The notes: generated from the letters alone by a model not told the origin. Shown: positions 38,033 to 48,108, numbered from the stretch's first letter. The stretch is 64,000 bases of DNA from Candidatus Paracaedibacteraceae bacterium (GCA_024236035.1 JACKLG010000002.1:62001-126000); one strand, 5' to 3'. Numbers and translations: made by a program.

Positions 38033-39500
38033 TTTTCCATTTTTAACCTTATTGCTGGTTGTCCCGTTTGTGGGGATTGCTTTATTAGCCTTTGTTAATG
38101 GTTCTGCGTTTCAAATACTGCGCAATGCTCGTGCCGTGGCTTTATGGACCGTGTGCTGTACTTTTTTGGTTTCGTTGGTTGTGTGGTTTCAGTTCGATAT
38201 AGATAAATCTAATTTTCAACTTACTCATCAAATCACCTTCTTTGGAGGAATGGGTGTTGATTACAATGTGGGTATAGATGGGGTATCATTATTAATGATC
38301 ATGCTTACGACCACTTTAATGCCGTTGGTTGTTTTAGCCGGGTGGAGCAGCATTCAAAAACGTCCCAAAATATATTATATAGCATTACTTAGTATGGAAA
38401 CATTCTTAATTGGGGCGTTTGTCTCTTTGAATGTTTTAATGTTTTATGTGTTTTTTGAAGCCATCCTTATTCCAATGTTTTTATTAATAGGCATTTGGGG
38501 CGGTGAAAATCGCATTTATGCGACCTTTAAATTTTTTCTATATACTTTCTTTGGTTCCATTCTTATGTTAAGTGCTTTTTTGGTGATTGGTACCTATGTA
38601 CAAAGCTTTAACATCGAAAACTGGCACGCTGTTATTGAACAATCTTTCTTTGGTAACGTGGTACATGTATTGTGGTGGGCACTATTTATTGGGTTTGCGG
38701 TTAAAATTCCAATGATCCCGCTTCATACGTGGCTGCCTGATGCACATGTAGAAGCTCCCTCTACCGCGTCCATGGTATTGGCAGGCTTGCTGTTAAAATT
38801 GGGGGCGTATGCAATGATTCGATTCCATGTATTAGCGTTTCCAAATTTATCCGCATATTATTTTCCATTTGTTGCAACGTTAAGTATCGTTGCAATTGTT
38901 TATGCGTCTCTTTTGGCATGGGCACAAAAAGATATGAAAAAACTGGTGGCTTATTCGTCTATTGCGCATATGGGTTACGTTACATTGGGTATTTATAGCC
39001 AAACCCATTTGGGTATTAAAGGTGCAGTAATTCAAATGATAAGCCATGGTCTAATATCCGTTGGTTTATTTTACGTTGTTGATATGTTGTATAGGCGCAC
39101 TCAAACCAGAAATATTGAAAATTATGGGGGGGTAGCAACCTTAGCACCCAAGCTATCTGTACTTGCATTTATGTTTGTTTTGGGGTTAATCAGTTTGCCG
39201 GGAACAAGTGCGTTTATCGGTGAAATTATGGTTACAATGGCAATATTCAAATTGTCAACTTTGTTTGGAGTGTTAATGACTGTTGGTATTGTTTTGGCCC
39301 CTATTTATGGGTTGACGTTCTATCGTAAAGTATTTTTAGGGCAACCCCCATCTACTGGTTTGAAATTACAGGATGTTACAGTAAAAGAATTTTTTGTTTG
39401 CGCAACATTGATAGGAATAATTGCTTGGATTGGTTTGTATCCCAAATATCTGTTAATAGGGTTGGATGCTACTGTTGCTCGCATGGTAAAAGGGGGGTAA
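38025..39500 (+). CDS. nuoM: NADH-quinone oxidoreductase subunit M
   Basis: A 491-residue antiporter-like proton-pumping subunit. Family signatures are YVFFEAILIPMFLLIGIWGGENRIYA with the conserved glutamate, IPMIPLHTWLPDAHVEAPSTASMVLAG, and the KKLVAYSSIAHMGYV helix. About fourteen hydrophobic segments and the length are normal. nuoN starts two bases after its stop. Confidence 0.97.
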   Translation: MINFPFLTLLLVVPFVGIALLAFVNGSAFQILRNARAVALWTVCCTFLVSLVVWFQFDIDKSNFQLTHQITFFGGMGVDYNVGIDGVSLLMIMLTTTLMPLVVLAGWSSIQKRPKIYYIALLSMETFLIGAFVSLNVLMFYVFFEAILIPMFLLIGIWGGENRIYATFKFFLYTFFGSILMLSAFLVIGTYVQSFNIENWHAVIEQSFFGNVVHVLWWALFIGFAVKIPMIPLHTWLPDAHVEAPSTASMVLAGLLLKLGAYAMIRFHVLAFPNLSAYYFPFVATLSIVAIVYASLLAWAQKDMKKLVAYSSIAHMGYVTLGIYSQTHLGIKGAVIQMISHGLISVGLFYVVDMLYRRTQTRNIENYGGVATLAPKLSVLAFMFVLGLISLPGTSAFIGEIMVTMAIFKLSTLFGVLMTVGIVLAPIYGLTFYRKVFLGQPPSTGLKLQDVTVKEFFVCATLIGIIAWIGLYPKYLLIGLDATVARMVKGG

Positions 39501-39501
39501 T

Positions 39502-40986
39502 ATGTTTACGTTTTTATTTCCTATTCTGCCCGAAATTTTTTTGTTCTTAGGTTCCTGTACTATTTTATTGTTAAATGTGTTTCAAGGTTTAAAAAACCAA
39601 CTAATAAAGATAACTATAAGTCTTTTAATAATAGTTGTACTCATGATTGTGTGTGCGTCTGACAATGGGGTGTTTTATTATGACCTTTTTGTTGTTTCGC
39701 TATTTACACGCACCATAAAAGTAGGTGTAATTTTGCTTGCAATGTTTCAGCTTTTAAGTGCATCCCAATTTATGGAAAAATACGCCACCGAAAAAGGAGA
39801 CCATACAGTAATAATATTATTTGTATTGGTGGGTCTTAACATCATGGTTTCTACCAACCATTTTATATTGTTATATGTTGGTATGGAAATACAGGCCTTA
39901 GCAGCCTATACTTTAACAGTAATGCAAAGAAAATCGCTGTTCGCCTCAGAAGCAGGAATGAAATATTTTATCTTAGGGTCTTTGGCTTCGGTGGTTTATT
40001 TATTTGGGGTATCCTACATATATGGTGCGTTTGGTACGTTAAACTTCCAAGAAATTGCATTCAACACCTCAGAAACTACATTAAAAGCTGGTGTGTTGGG
40101 CGCTATATTGGTTTTAAGTTCTTTCCTATTCAAAATGGGCGTTTTTCCTTTTCACCAATGGATTCCAGATGTGTACCAAGGTGCTCCCACGCCATCTACA
40201 AGTATTTTATCTACTTTAACTAAACTTGGGGTAATAGCAGTTGTTTTGCAGGTAATGTCTGGTCCATTTTATGCCCTGTTTTATAAAGTCAATATAGACG
40301 TAATTTTAACTGTATTTGCGGCTGTTTCTATGCTTGTGGGGGCTTGTGTGCCCATCGTACAAACACATATTAAGCGTTTGCTGGGGTACAGCGCTATTGG
40401 GCATGCGGGCTTTATGGTAATGGGGCTTTTAGGTTCCACCCCTCAAGGAATGTCAGTTGTATTGCTGTATGCAATTATATACAGTTTTACACTTGTCATG
40501 ACGTTTGTTTGCTTAATGTCCTTAAAAAATAAAGGCACGCAACACGAAGAACATAACGACATCGATTTATCTCAGTTGGAAGGGTTATCTCAACTCAGGC
40601 CCAAGCACGCTTTTGTATTGGGGGTCTGCTTCTTGTCTATGGCAGGTATACCTCCATTAATTGGCTTTTTTCCAAAACTTTTGCTTATACAATATGCCTT
40701 GGGAAAAAGCGCACTATTTATAGCTTCTATCGCTATCCTCTCTACAGTCATCAGTCTGTTTTATTATTTAAAACTAATTAAATTAATGTATATAGATGCT
40801 CCCACTCTCCAGCCTATTGGCTCCACAAACAGGGGAAATAAATTACTATTAATGGTGTTTTTCCCCGTATTGTTGCTCCAATTGTTGGGGGGGTACATAC
40901 CTTTTTTGCAGACGTTACATCAAGAATATATTACTGTAGGGGTACAATCTTTATTTATAGGTCCCCATGAAAACTTTCATACATGA
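39502..40986 (+). CDS. nuoN: NADH-quinone oxidoreductase subunit N
   Basis: A 494-residue antiporter-like subunit, the third proton channel of complex I and the last nuo gene. Signatures are LYVGMEIQALAAYTL with the membrane glutamate, FPFHQWIPDVYQGAPTPSTSILSTLTKLG and IKRLLGYSAIGHAGF. The final 20 bases overlap birA, so birA is probably co-transcribed with complex I. Confidence 0.96.
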   Translation: MFTFLFPILPEIFLFLGSCTILLLNVFQGLKNQLIKITISLLIIVVLMIVCASDNGVFYYDLFVVSLFTRTIKVGVILLAMFQLLSASQFMEKYATEKGDHTVIILFVLVGLNIMVSTNHFILLYVGMEIQALAAYTLTVMQRKSLFASEAGMKYFILGSLASVVYLFGVSYIYGAFGTLNFQEIAFNTSETTLKAGVLGAILVLSSFLFKMGVFPFHQWIPDVYQGAPTPSTSILSTLTKLGVIAVVLQVMSGPFYALFYKVNIDVILTVFAAVSMLVGACVPIVQTHIKRLLGYSAIGHAGFMVMGLLGSTPQGMSVVLLYAIIYSFTLVMTFVCLMSLKNKGTQHEEHNDIDLSQLEGLSQLRPKHAFVLGVCFLSMAGIPPLIGFFPKLLLIQYALGKSALFIASIAILSTVISLFYYLKLIKLMYIDAPTLQPIGSTNRGNKLLLMVFFPVLLLQLLGGYIPFLQTLHQEYITVGVQSLFIGPHENFHT

Positions 40987-41671
40987 TACATTAACAAGCA
41001 GCCAAACTACGGCACGGCAACACCTAAAAACAGAAAGCTGTCCCTTTGTAGTCTTTGCCCATACGCAAACCAGTGGTTATGGTAAATATGGTCGTGTGTG
41101 GCAGGCATTCAAAGGAAATTTTACGGTTACATATGCTTTAAATTTAAGTATAGAACATTATGATTTTGGTAAGCTTCCTATGCTAATTTGTATCAAGCTG
41201 TGCAAGCTATTATCGACCCTTACTCATTCAGAAAATATTTTTACGATTAAGTGGCCAAACGATATTTTGTTGAATAAAAAGAAATTTTGTGGGATTTTAA
41301 TCGAAAAGATCGATAATAAGTTTCTCATTGGCATTGGTATGAATTTAAGGCTGTCTCCAGAAGAGCACAGCACCCCTTATCCAACAACAAATGTTTTGCA
41401 TGAAACAGGGGTATTAATTGAACCTGAAACAATATTAGCTGAAATGTCAGCATATTTTGAAAATTTTGAAGCGATATTAACAGAATGCGATGCTGCACAG
41501 GTGCGGCAGACTTATATGGCCTTATTAGAAGGAAAAGGTCAAAACATAAAAGTAGTAACACGCAAAGAAACTATTTTTGGTGTGTTGCAGGATATTAATC
41601 ATGATGGAGCTCTCATCCTGAATGTAGATGGAGCTACCCAGCTGATTTATGCAGCTGATATTTTTATATAG
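40967..41671 (+). CDS. birA: biotin--[acetyl-CoA-carboxylase] ligase
   Basis: A 234-residue catalytic-only biotin protein ligase without the N-terminal DNA-binding domain of the E. coli regulator. It attaches biotin to the carrier protein of acetyl-CoA carboxylase. The biotinyl-AMP loop appears as TSGYGKYGRVW, followed by the KWPNDILLNKKKFCGILIE motif and GIGMNL. It overlaps nuoN by 20 bases and precedes the RNase J gene; this nuoN-birA-rnj order recurs in alphaproteobacteria. Confidence 0.92.
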   Translation: MKTFIHDTLTSSQTTARQHLKTESCPFVVFAHTQTSGYGKYGRVWQAFKGNFTVTYALNLSIEHYDFGKLPMLICIKLCKLLSTLTHSENIFTIKWPNDILLNKKKFCGILIEKIDNKFLIGIGMNLRLSPEEHSTPYPTTNVLHETGVLIEPETILAEMSAYFENFEAILTECDAAQVRQTYMALLEGKGQNIKVVTRKETIFGVLQDINHDGALILNVDGATQLIYAADIFI

Positions 41672-41680
41672 GAGTTAAGA

Positions 41681-43345
41681 ATGTTAACGGATCATATGAA
41701 CGAATTAACCCCAGAAGAAGGGTTAGTCTTTGTTCCCTTGGGTGGAGCAGGGGAAATAGGTATGAACCTAAACCTGTATGGTTACAATGACCAATGGATT
41801 ATGATAGACCTCGGTGTCACGTTTCAAGACCAGTGTGGTGTTCAAGTAGTGGCTCCTGATCCAAAATTTATTGAAGAAAACAAAGACAATCTACATGCAT
41901 TAATTTTAACCCATGCCCATGAAGATCATGTTGGGGCAATACCGTATTTATGGTCAAGGTTACGCTGTCCGATCTATGCAACACCCTTCACAATGGAAAT
42001 CGTCAAAAATAAATTAACAGAAGCAGGTATAATAGGACAGGTTGAATTACACACGATCCCCTTAGGCGGGCAAATAGAGTTAGGGGACTTTAAAATTCAA
42101 TATGTACATTTAACCCATTCTATACCTGAACCAAATGGTCTGTTAATTGAAACCCCATTAGGGCGTATTTTTCATACGGGTGATTGGAAAATAGATCCTC
42201 ATCCGGTGATTGGAAACGAAATGGATGTTCCTGCTTTGAAAAAGATAGGAGATGAAGGCGTTTTAGCGATGGTGTGTGACTCCACCAACGTTTTTGAACT
42301 TGGAAATGCTGGGTCTGAACAAAATGTGCGTGAAGCCCTAATAGACTTAGTAAAAAAACAAAAAAATCGCGTTGTCATTACCTGTTTTGCCTCAAATATA
42401 GCCAGATTAGACTCCTGTATCGAAGCTGCTAAACAGTCAGGACGCTTTGTTGTTTTTGTAGGCAGGTCAATGGATACCATGATAAACGCAGCCACGGATA
42501 CTAACTATTTTTCACATATACCGCATAGAATTAGTATCGAAAAAGCTGCAGACCTACCCAGAGACCAAGTATTGTATGTGTGTACGGGCAGTCAAGGGGA
42601 AGCAAAAGCTGCACTAAAACGTATTGCGCGAAACAGTTACCCTAATATTAGATTAGATAAAGGTGACGTAGTCATCTTCTCTTCTCGCAGAATTCCAGGC
42701 AATGAAGAACGTATTTCAGAAGTAAAAAATGATTTAGTTCGCTCTGGGGTTACTATTTTAGATCACAAAGAAAGTTTAATTCACGTTTCAGGCCATCCGT
42801 TTCGTGATGATTTGCAAAAAATGTATGAATGGATTCGACCCAAAATAGCTGTTCCTATCCATGGGGAATACCAACATTTAATGGAACACGGACGGTTTGC
42901 AAAAGAAGAATGCGGGGTAAAAAAAGTTATTATTCCCGAAAATGGTTCTTTTGTAATATTGGGCCCCGATGAACCGCAAATAGTTGAACGTGTTCATCAT
43001 GGATATCTGGGTAATGATGGTCATGATATGATTGATATGTACGGCAGTATTATTCGTGATCGTCAAAAATTATCTATAAATGGAGTTGTATTTGCCTCTT
43101 TACATTGGGATCAAGATAAACATAAAATTTTAGATGTTCAAGTTTCTTCAAGGGGCGTAATCGAAATTGGAATAGAATCTCAGAATTTTGAACAAAATAT
43201 GGCGGAAAAAATTTTTGAATTTGTTAAAAATAACAAAAAATTGGCAAGCCATCACCTAGAAGAAGAGGTTAGGCTATTGATTCGCAGACAGATTAATCGC
43301 TTAAGAGGGATAAAACCCCTTGTGATTATTCATAATCATGATTAA
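41681..43345 (+). CDS. rnj: ribonuclease J
   Basis: A 554-residue metallo-beta-lactamase-fold RNase of the beta-CASP group, acting as 5'-3' exonuclease and endonuclease in mRNA decay and rRNA maturation. The metal-binding HxHxDH motif is THAHEDHVGA (H78, H80, D82, H83), with further ligands in LTHSIPEPNG and HTGDWKID, and the beta-CASP domain holds HVSGHPFRDD and PIHGEYQHL. AGGAG precedes the ATG at 41681. Its place after birA is typical of alphaproteobacteria. Confidence 0.95.
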   Translation: MLTDHMNELTPEEGLVFVPLGGAGEIGMNLNLYGYNDQWIMIDLGVTFQDQCGVQVVAPDPKFIEENKDNLHALILTHAHEDHVGAIPYLWSRLRCPIYATPFTMEIVKNKLTEAGIIGQVELHTIPLGGQIELGDFKIQYVHLTHSIPEPNGLLIETPLGRIFHTGDWKIDPHPVIGNEMDVPALKKIGDEGVLAMVCDSTNVFELGNAGSEQNVREALIDLVKKQKNRVVITCFASNIARLDSCIEAAKQSGRFVVFVGRSMDTMINAATDTNYFSHIPHRISIEKAADLPRDQVLYVCTGSQGEAKAALKRIARNSYPNIRLDKGDVVIFSSRRIPGNEERISEVKNDLVRSGVTILDHKESLIHVSGHPFRDDLQKMYEWIRPKIAVPIHGEYQHLMEHGRFAKEECGVKKVIIPENGSFVILGPDEPQIVERVHHGYLGNDGHDMIDMYGSIIRDRQKLSINGVVFASLHWDQDKHKILDVQVSSRGVIEIGIESQNFEQNMAEKIFEFVKNNKKLASHHLEEEVRLLIRRQINRLRGIKPLVIIHNHD

Positions 43346-43405
43346 TCTATTATTAGGAATTGTTTTATAGAATATAAAAATTAATAATAAAGAAGAGAAC
43401 AAATC

Positions 43406-44581
43406 ATGTTACAGCATCTGTTAACGAAAGAATTTTTTCATACATATTTCCATTATTTTGTGGGCGCAGGAATTATTATTCTGGGCTTTATTGTGGCAAG
43501 TATTGTGGTGTCAATTTTGGCGGGTTTGCTTAGCCATAAGGCTGCAACACCTGAAGATAAAGCAAAAAACAGAGCGTTAATATCAAAAATAAGTTTTCCA
43601 GTAAACTTGGTTTTTTTGGTTTTGGCTATTTACGTTGTGCATAAATTAGGTGATTTTCCCAAAGAATTTGATCCTTATTTAGAACGCATAGTAAAAGCTG
43701 TATTGGATATAGCTTTCTTCATGTCTTTGTACTATTTTGCTGGTGCAGTTGTAATTACTCGTTTGTTTGCAGGTTTGGGTATCAACGTAAATGCCACAAT
43801 CAAAGACTTACTTGCTGATATTGTGAAGGCTATTGTTGCGGTTTTGGGTGTGGTAACTGTGTTAGGTAACTTTAATATAAACATAGGACCTGTATTAGGT
43901 GGGTTAACGGTATTAACATCTGCCGTTGCCTTGGCTGCTAAAGATTCTATTCAAGGCTTATTTGGTTCTTTAACGGTTGCCTTAGAAGGTAAGTTTAAAG
44001 AAGGTGACTGGATTAAGTTGGGTGACTTACAAGGGTTTGTAGAAAACATTGGCATTCGTACCACAAGCGTACGTGGATTTGACCGTACATTAACCGTTGT
44101 TCCTAATGACGCATTCATTACTGGTTCAGTTACAAACTTTACACGTATTAACAACTGGGAAATTAACGTTCAAGTTCCTATTTCTTACAAAGCCACCCCA
44201 CGCCAATTGGAAAGCATTGTGATGCGTTACCGTGATTGGCTTGGTAATAATCCAGATATCGAATCAGATCCACAAAAAGCTATTATGGCTGTAAGAATTA
44301 ATGATTTAACTGACCGTGGGTTTAATTTGTTCCTATTCTTCTATACCAAAACAAACCAATGGTTAGAATATATGCGTGTGCGTGAACAATGTATGATGCA
44401 ATTAGTAAAAATCATTGAAGAAGAAGGTACTGCAATTGCATATCCAACGCAGTCTGTATTTTTGGACAACGCATCAGTTCCTTCAGGAAAGAAACCATCT
44501 CCTTCAGGAACTACAGTTATGGCTGAAGCCCCTAAAAAGGCCACTATAGCTAAAGCTCCTGCGGCAAAACCTAAAAAATAA
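43406..44581 (+). CDS. MscS-family mechanosensitive ion channel
   Basis: A 391-residue inner-membrane channel that likely opens under hypo-osmotic stress. Hydrophobic helices occupy about residues 10-175. The pore-helix and beta-domain region (VALAAKDSIQGLFGSLTVAL, then KEGDWIKLGD and VENIGIRTTSVRGFDRTLTVVPNDAF) is the MscS signature. A soluble C-terminal domain follows, ending in a Pro/Ala/Lys-rich tail. The esterase gene starts four bases after its stop. Family assignment is firm; the ion specificity is not known. Confidence 0.93.
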   Translation: MLQHLLTKEFFHTYFHYFVGAGIIILGFIVASIVVSILAGLLSHKAATPEDKAKNRALISKISFPVNLVFLVLAIYVVHKLGDFPKEFDPYLERIVKAVLDIAFFMSLYYFAGAVVITRLFAGLGINVNATIKDLLADIVKAIVAVLGVVTVLGNFNINIGPVLGGLTVLTSAVALAAKDSIQGLFGSLTVALEGKFKEGDWIKLGDLQGFVENIGIRTTSVRGFDRTLTVVPNDAFITGSVTNFTRINNWEINVQVPISYKATPRQLESIVMRYRDWLGNNPDIESDPQKAIMAVRINDLTDRGFNLFLFFYTKTNQWLEYMRVREQCMMQLVKIIEEEGTAIAYPTQSVFLDNASVPSGKKPSPSGTTVMAEAPKKATIAKAPAAKPKK

Positions 44582-44585
44582 AGGT

Positions 44586-45554
44586 ATGGTATTTAAAACA
44601 AATAAAAATATCTTTTCAAAACTTGCTCCACAAGCAGCAGCGTTCTTAAAGCAACTTGACGCTTTGAATGCCCCGCCTGTGGAGCAAATTCCTGTTGCTG
44701 TGGCCAGGGATAACTATGAAAAACTTTCTCGGTATCAAGGTGGTGTGCCTGTTTCTGTTGCAAAAACAGAAGACCGAACAATCCTTTCCTCTTTTCATAA
44801 GCCAGGTGTACCCATTCGCATCTATTGGCCCACATTAGCACAACTGCCATTATTAATTTATTTTCATGGTGGTGGATGGTCACGTGGCAGCTTAAATACA
44901 CATGATGCATTGTGCCGCAGAATATCAAAAGAAAGTAATTGTATTGTAATTTCAGTTGATTACCGTCTGGCCCCAGAATTTCCCTATCCAGCTGCAATTC
45001 AAGACGCGCATACTGTGTATGCATGGTGTCAACAAAATGCTTCGTCGTTGGGGGCTGTTCCTTCGCAAATTGCCGTGGGTGGCGACAGTGCAGGGGGTAC
45101 AATATCCGCAGTGTTAACTTCAGAATTGGTAGAATCCAATAGTGTTTTACCTAAATTCCAAATGTTAATTTATCCAAGTTTAGACCTTACGTTTAAACAA
45201 GAATCTGTAAAAACCTTCTCGGATGGTTTCTTTCTTACAAAACATGCGTTGGAATATTATGCAGAAAACTATGCTAAAGAAAAAAGCCTTAAAGACTGGC
45301 GTATTTCTCCCTTATTTTATTCCAATTGTAATAAACTTCCACCGGCAATTATTCTTACTGCTGATTGTGATCCTATTCGTGATGACGGGCAGGAATATGC
45401 TAAAAAATTAATACAAGCTGGCAGACAAGTGGCACAAAAAAATGTTCCCGGCGTAATTCACGCATATATGCAGTTTATTGAAACGTTTCCCCTTCAAACA
45501 GCTCAATCTTACAAATGGCTGGCAGACCAAATGAAGACATTCTGGAATAAATAA
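44586..45554 (+). CDS. alpha/beta hydrolase (HSL-type esterase)
   Basis: A 322-residue esterase or lipase of the hormone-sensitive-lipase group. The oxyanion motif HGGG is at 94-97, the YRLAPE segment follows, the nucleophile motif GDSAG has Ser168, and the acid and base are expected in LTADCDPIRDDG and GVIHAYM. There is no signal peptide, so it should be cytoplasmic. It follows the mscS-like gene by four bases. The substrate cannot be inferred. Confidence 0.9.
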   Translation: MVFKTNKNIFSKLAPQAAAFLKQLDALNAPPVEQIPVAVARDNYEKLSRYQGGVPVSVAKTEDRTILSSFHKPGVPIRIYWPTLAQLPLLIYFHGGGWSRGSLNTHDALCRRISKESNCIVISVDYRLAPEFPYPAAIQDAHTVYAWCQQNASSLGAVPSQIAVGGDSAGGTISAVLTSELVESNSVLPKFQMLIYPSLDLTFKQESVKTFSDGFFLTKHALEYYAENYAKEKSLKDWRISPLFYSNCNKLPPAIILTADCDPIRDDGQEYAKKLIQAGRQVAQKNVPGVIHAYMQFIETFPLQTAQSYKWLADQMKTFWNK

Positions 45555-45618
45555 AGACCCAAATTTCATTTTCCAGACCTTTCTTGCAGATCATTTCTAA
45601 TCACGTTACATTCATTCT

Positions 45619-46533
45619 ATGGGGCGAAATATTACAATAGGTATGAAAACCTTAGAAAAAAATATTATAAACTTATCTGGACAGGCAGGAAAAAACTGGC
45701 TGGATAAACTACCTAACATACTTCACTATTTATCCCAAATGTGGGGGGTAACAGATATAAAACCAGTTTCTAATATGACCTGGAATTATGTAGCAAAAGC
45801 TATAAAAGATAAGGATATTCCTGTCGTTATTAAAATAAGCTGTCAAAATGATACCTCAAAAGCTGAAGCTCAAGCTTTAACTTATCTTAAAGGCTCTATT
45901 ATTGAATTAATCGATTATAATTCTGAATGTAATGCGTTATTGCTAAAGCAAGCTGTGCCAGGCATATCTTTGCGTTCGCTTTACCCGCAGCAGGCAGAAC
46001 AAGCGATGTTATACTACACAAATGTGGTAAATAATCTGTGTTCTAACGGCAACCAAATTTCTCCTCCTATCTTTCCTTCTATTAATAAATGGCTGATCAG
46101 CCTGGATAAAATTGATGCATCTAAATTACCTGATGAATTGCTTCATACGGCTGTTACCCTTAAAAATAACTTGCTCAATCAACCTAAAAAACAATACGTT
46201 TTGCACGGTGATTTACATATGGATAATGTTATTTCAGATAAAGATGGATGGATAGCAATTGACCCAAAAGGTATAATTGGAGAGAGAGAATTTGAAGTGG
46301 CCTGCTTTGATTTTATCCATAAATCTGAATTTAATAAAACAAATATACCTAATCTTTTTGAAACACGAGCAATCTTTCTTGCAAATCAGTTGGGGTTAGA
46401 ACTTGCCCGATTAAAACAATGGGTATTTATTCGCCTAATATTGGGCGCCTGCTGGATGATAGAAGATAATGGCTCGCCCCAACTCTTTCTTGAACAAGCA
46501 AATAAAATTTTTCCGAATAAACACAATATATAA
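45619..46533 (+). CDS. APH(6)-like aminoglycoside/hydroxyurea phosphotransferase
   Basis: A 304-residue small-molecule kinase. It has the ATP-lysine segment VVIKIS (Lys72), the catalytic loop HGDLHMDNV (196-204, Asp198), and WIAIDPKGIIGEREFEVACF with the metal-binding Asp215. This last motif is typical of the APH(6) or streptomycin/hydroxyurea kinase family. Such genes can give resistance by phosphorylating the drug, but many relatives act on unknown metabolites. The start is ATG 45619; an in-frame ATG at 45643 is also possible. It appears to be a single-gene unit. Confidence 0.85.
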   Translation: MGRNITIGMKTLEKNIINLSGQAGKNWLDKLPNILHYLSQMWGVTDIKPVSNMTWNYVAKAIKDKDIPVVIKISCQNDTSKAEAQALTYLKGSIIELIDYNSECNALLLKQAVPGISLRSLYPQQAEQAMLYYTNVVNNLCSNGNQISPPIFPSINKWLISLDKIDASKLPDELLHTAVTLKNNLLNQPKKQYVLHGDLHMDNVISDKDGWIAIDPKGIIGEREFEVACFDFIHKSEFNKTNIPNLFETRAIFLANQLGLELARLKQWVFIRLILGACWMIEDNGSPQLFLEQANKIFPNKHNI

Positions 46534-46537
46534 ACAC

Positions 46538-46553
46538 GTCTGTTGGAACAGAC
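46538..46553 (+). terminator. short perfect hairpin after the kinase gene
   Basis: GTCTGTT (46538-46544) and AACAGAC (46547-46553) form a perfect dyad four bases after the stop, but with no T tract. Termination is only a guess. The rest of the gap to tRNA-Ser holds another dyad, GTGGTT-TG-AACCAC (46676-46689), and no gene. Confidence 0.35.
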
Positions 46554-46781
46554 TTCAACAGCATTAATAAGTTATATTGCCCTATACCATCTTCAAAGAA
46601 ACCATACGTTTTGGAACATGCTCAGCCGATTTAATTATTTTGCAACAAACGGCTGCGCATACGGTTGATATGTGGGTGGTTTGAACCACAAATGTAGAAA
46701 ACAAAAATTAGATTAAGGTTGTTTTTCTCGGGATACAGCCTTGATTTATAACCAGGTTTTATAGTACAAGTACTTGATAAT

Positions 46782-46872
46782 GGAGAGATGGCCGAGCGGT
46801 CGAAGGCGCACGCCTGGAAAGTGTGTATACGGCACAACCGTATCGAGGGTTCGAATCCCTCTCTCTCCGCCA
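46782..46872 (+). tRNA. tRNA-Ser (GGA)
   Basis: A 91-base class II tRNA with encoded CCA. The acceptor stem GGAGAGA pairs with TCTCTCC, the anticodon stem CACGC/GTGTG (one G-T) encloses loop CTGGAAA with anticodon GGA at 46816-46818, a long variable arm (TACGGCACAACCGTA) follows, and the T-arm contains GGTTCGAATCC. The discriminator is G. It reads TCC and TCT serine codons. Confidence 0.96.
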
Positions 46873-47208
46873 GACTTAGTTAGAATGATTTTTATCTTAC
46901 TGTTATTGCAAGCAAGGCGAAGCAATTCAGCAATCCCAGTATTTATAAGATTTCTGGCCTTTTTATTTAGAGCCAGCCCGCACCTTACTTTTTCTCATGT
47001 CACTATTTTACCATCAAAAATTCTATTTTTATGCTCTCCTTCTCCGATACGTGTGATCATGTGACATTCGGATCGAAGGTGTACATGTTCCCAAACCTTT
47101 TATTTATAGTGGGTTTAACGTATTTATTTTTTAGATAATGAAAACCGTAATAGCGATAAAGATTCGAAACGGAGAAATGTTTTTTTATGTTTGACTTAAT
47201 TAGTAAGC
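46873..47208. other. intergenic region, no gene seen
   Basis: About 336 bases between tRNA-Ser and the SRPBCC remnant. It is T-rich with scattered stops in all frames. The start of the downstream SRPBCC gene may once have lain near 47150-47210, where no clean ATG with ribosome-binding site remains. Confidence 0.5.
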
Positions 47209-47672
47209 TTGAATACTTTATATAAAGATACAAAAAGGTGTGGTGTGTGGGCGCGGACGTATAGCAAAATATTCCAAGGTATAAAGCGTGAAGATATTTG
47301 GCCTACTTGGAAGGATATTAATAACTGGCCCAAATGGCACGGAGATTTAGATTATTGCAAACTTGAAGGTAATTTTGAGGTGGGCTCTTACCTTTCTCTT
47401 AAAGCCTAAAGATGTTAAACCAGTGCAGATCTTATTGACAGAAATAAATGAAGACTATTCATTTACTGATTGTACATCTTTCTTTGGTGCTAAAATGTAT
47501 GATACTCATTCTATAGAAGAAAAAGAGGATGGGTTAGTGTTAGCTAATAAATTTGTTGTTTACTGGTCCATTTAAATGGCTTTGGATTAAGCTTGTAGCC
47601 CAAAATGTTGCTGATACAGTATCAGAGGAAACAGAAGCTCTTGTAAAACTTGTGAGAAGCTTTCATGACTAA
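47209..47672 (+). pseudogene. SRPBCC-family (polyketide cyclase-like) gene, frameshifted
   Basis: Three adjoining frames together spell an SRPBCC protein, a family of small lipid- or metabolite-binding folds: IWPTWKDINNWPKWHGDLDY with FEVGSYLSLK (frame of 47209), then KPKDVKPVQILLTEINEDY onward (frame of 47363), then VTGPFKWLWIKLVAQNVADTV to a TAA at 47670-47672. An extra base near 47400 and an extra T at 47559-47561 break it. The final eight bases overlap the marR start, so the two were an operon. The 5' end is unclear. Confidence 0.75.
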
Positions 47673-48108
47673 ATTACCCTTCGGGTTTGATACACCAGAA
47701 GACAGTCCAGGTTTTCTCCTCTGGCAAACCTGGCATCGGCAAATCAAAAAAGTCCTTGAAGAGTATTCTATTTCTCATGCTCAGTTTGTCATTATGGCTA
47801 CCCTCATGTGGTTTGGATCTCGCAGATATGATATGACTCAAGTTTTAATCGTGAATCAAACAAAGCCTGATAAAATGACGGTTTCAAAATCGCTAAAAAA
47901 ATTAGTTGGGATGAGTTTAGTAGAAAGACATGAAAACCAAGATGATACTCGGGCGAAATCTGTTAAATTAACAAAATCCGGGCTTGCTTTGACACGTAAG
48001 CTTGTACCAATTGTAGAAAATGTGGACTCTAACTTTTTTGGGAAACTTTCCAAAAAACAGGAAAAAGATTTGATTGTGATTTTACGAAAATTAACTGGCA
48101 ATACTTAA
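47665..48108 (+). CDS. MarR-family transcriptional regulator
   Basis: A 147-residue winged-helix regulator. The DNA-binding part reads SISHAQFVIMATLMWFG, then KPDKMTVSKSLKKLVGMSLVERHENQDDTRAKSVKLTKSG, in which the recognition helix and the DxR wing motif of MarR proteins are visible. MarR proteins are usually ligand-responsive repressors of neighbouring genes. Here the neighbours are a broken SRPBCC gene upstream (eight-base overlap) and an unknown gene 13 bases downstream. The reading frame is intact although much of the cluster is decayed. Confidence 0.88.
   Translation: MTKLPFGFDTPEDSPGFLLWQTWHRQIKKVLEEYSISHAQFVIMATLMWFGSRRYDMTQVLIVNQTKPDKMTVSKSLKKLVGMSLVERHENQDDTRAKSVKLTKSGLALTRKLVPIVENVDSNFFGKLSKKQEKDLIVILRKLTGNT

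Noticed and set aside
46774..47064. A 96-codon frame across tRNA-Ser
   Set aside because: It overlaps a complete tRNA-Ser and has no protein-family features.
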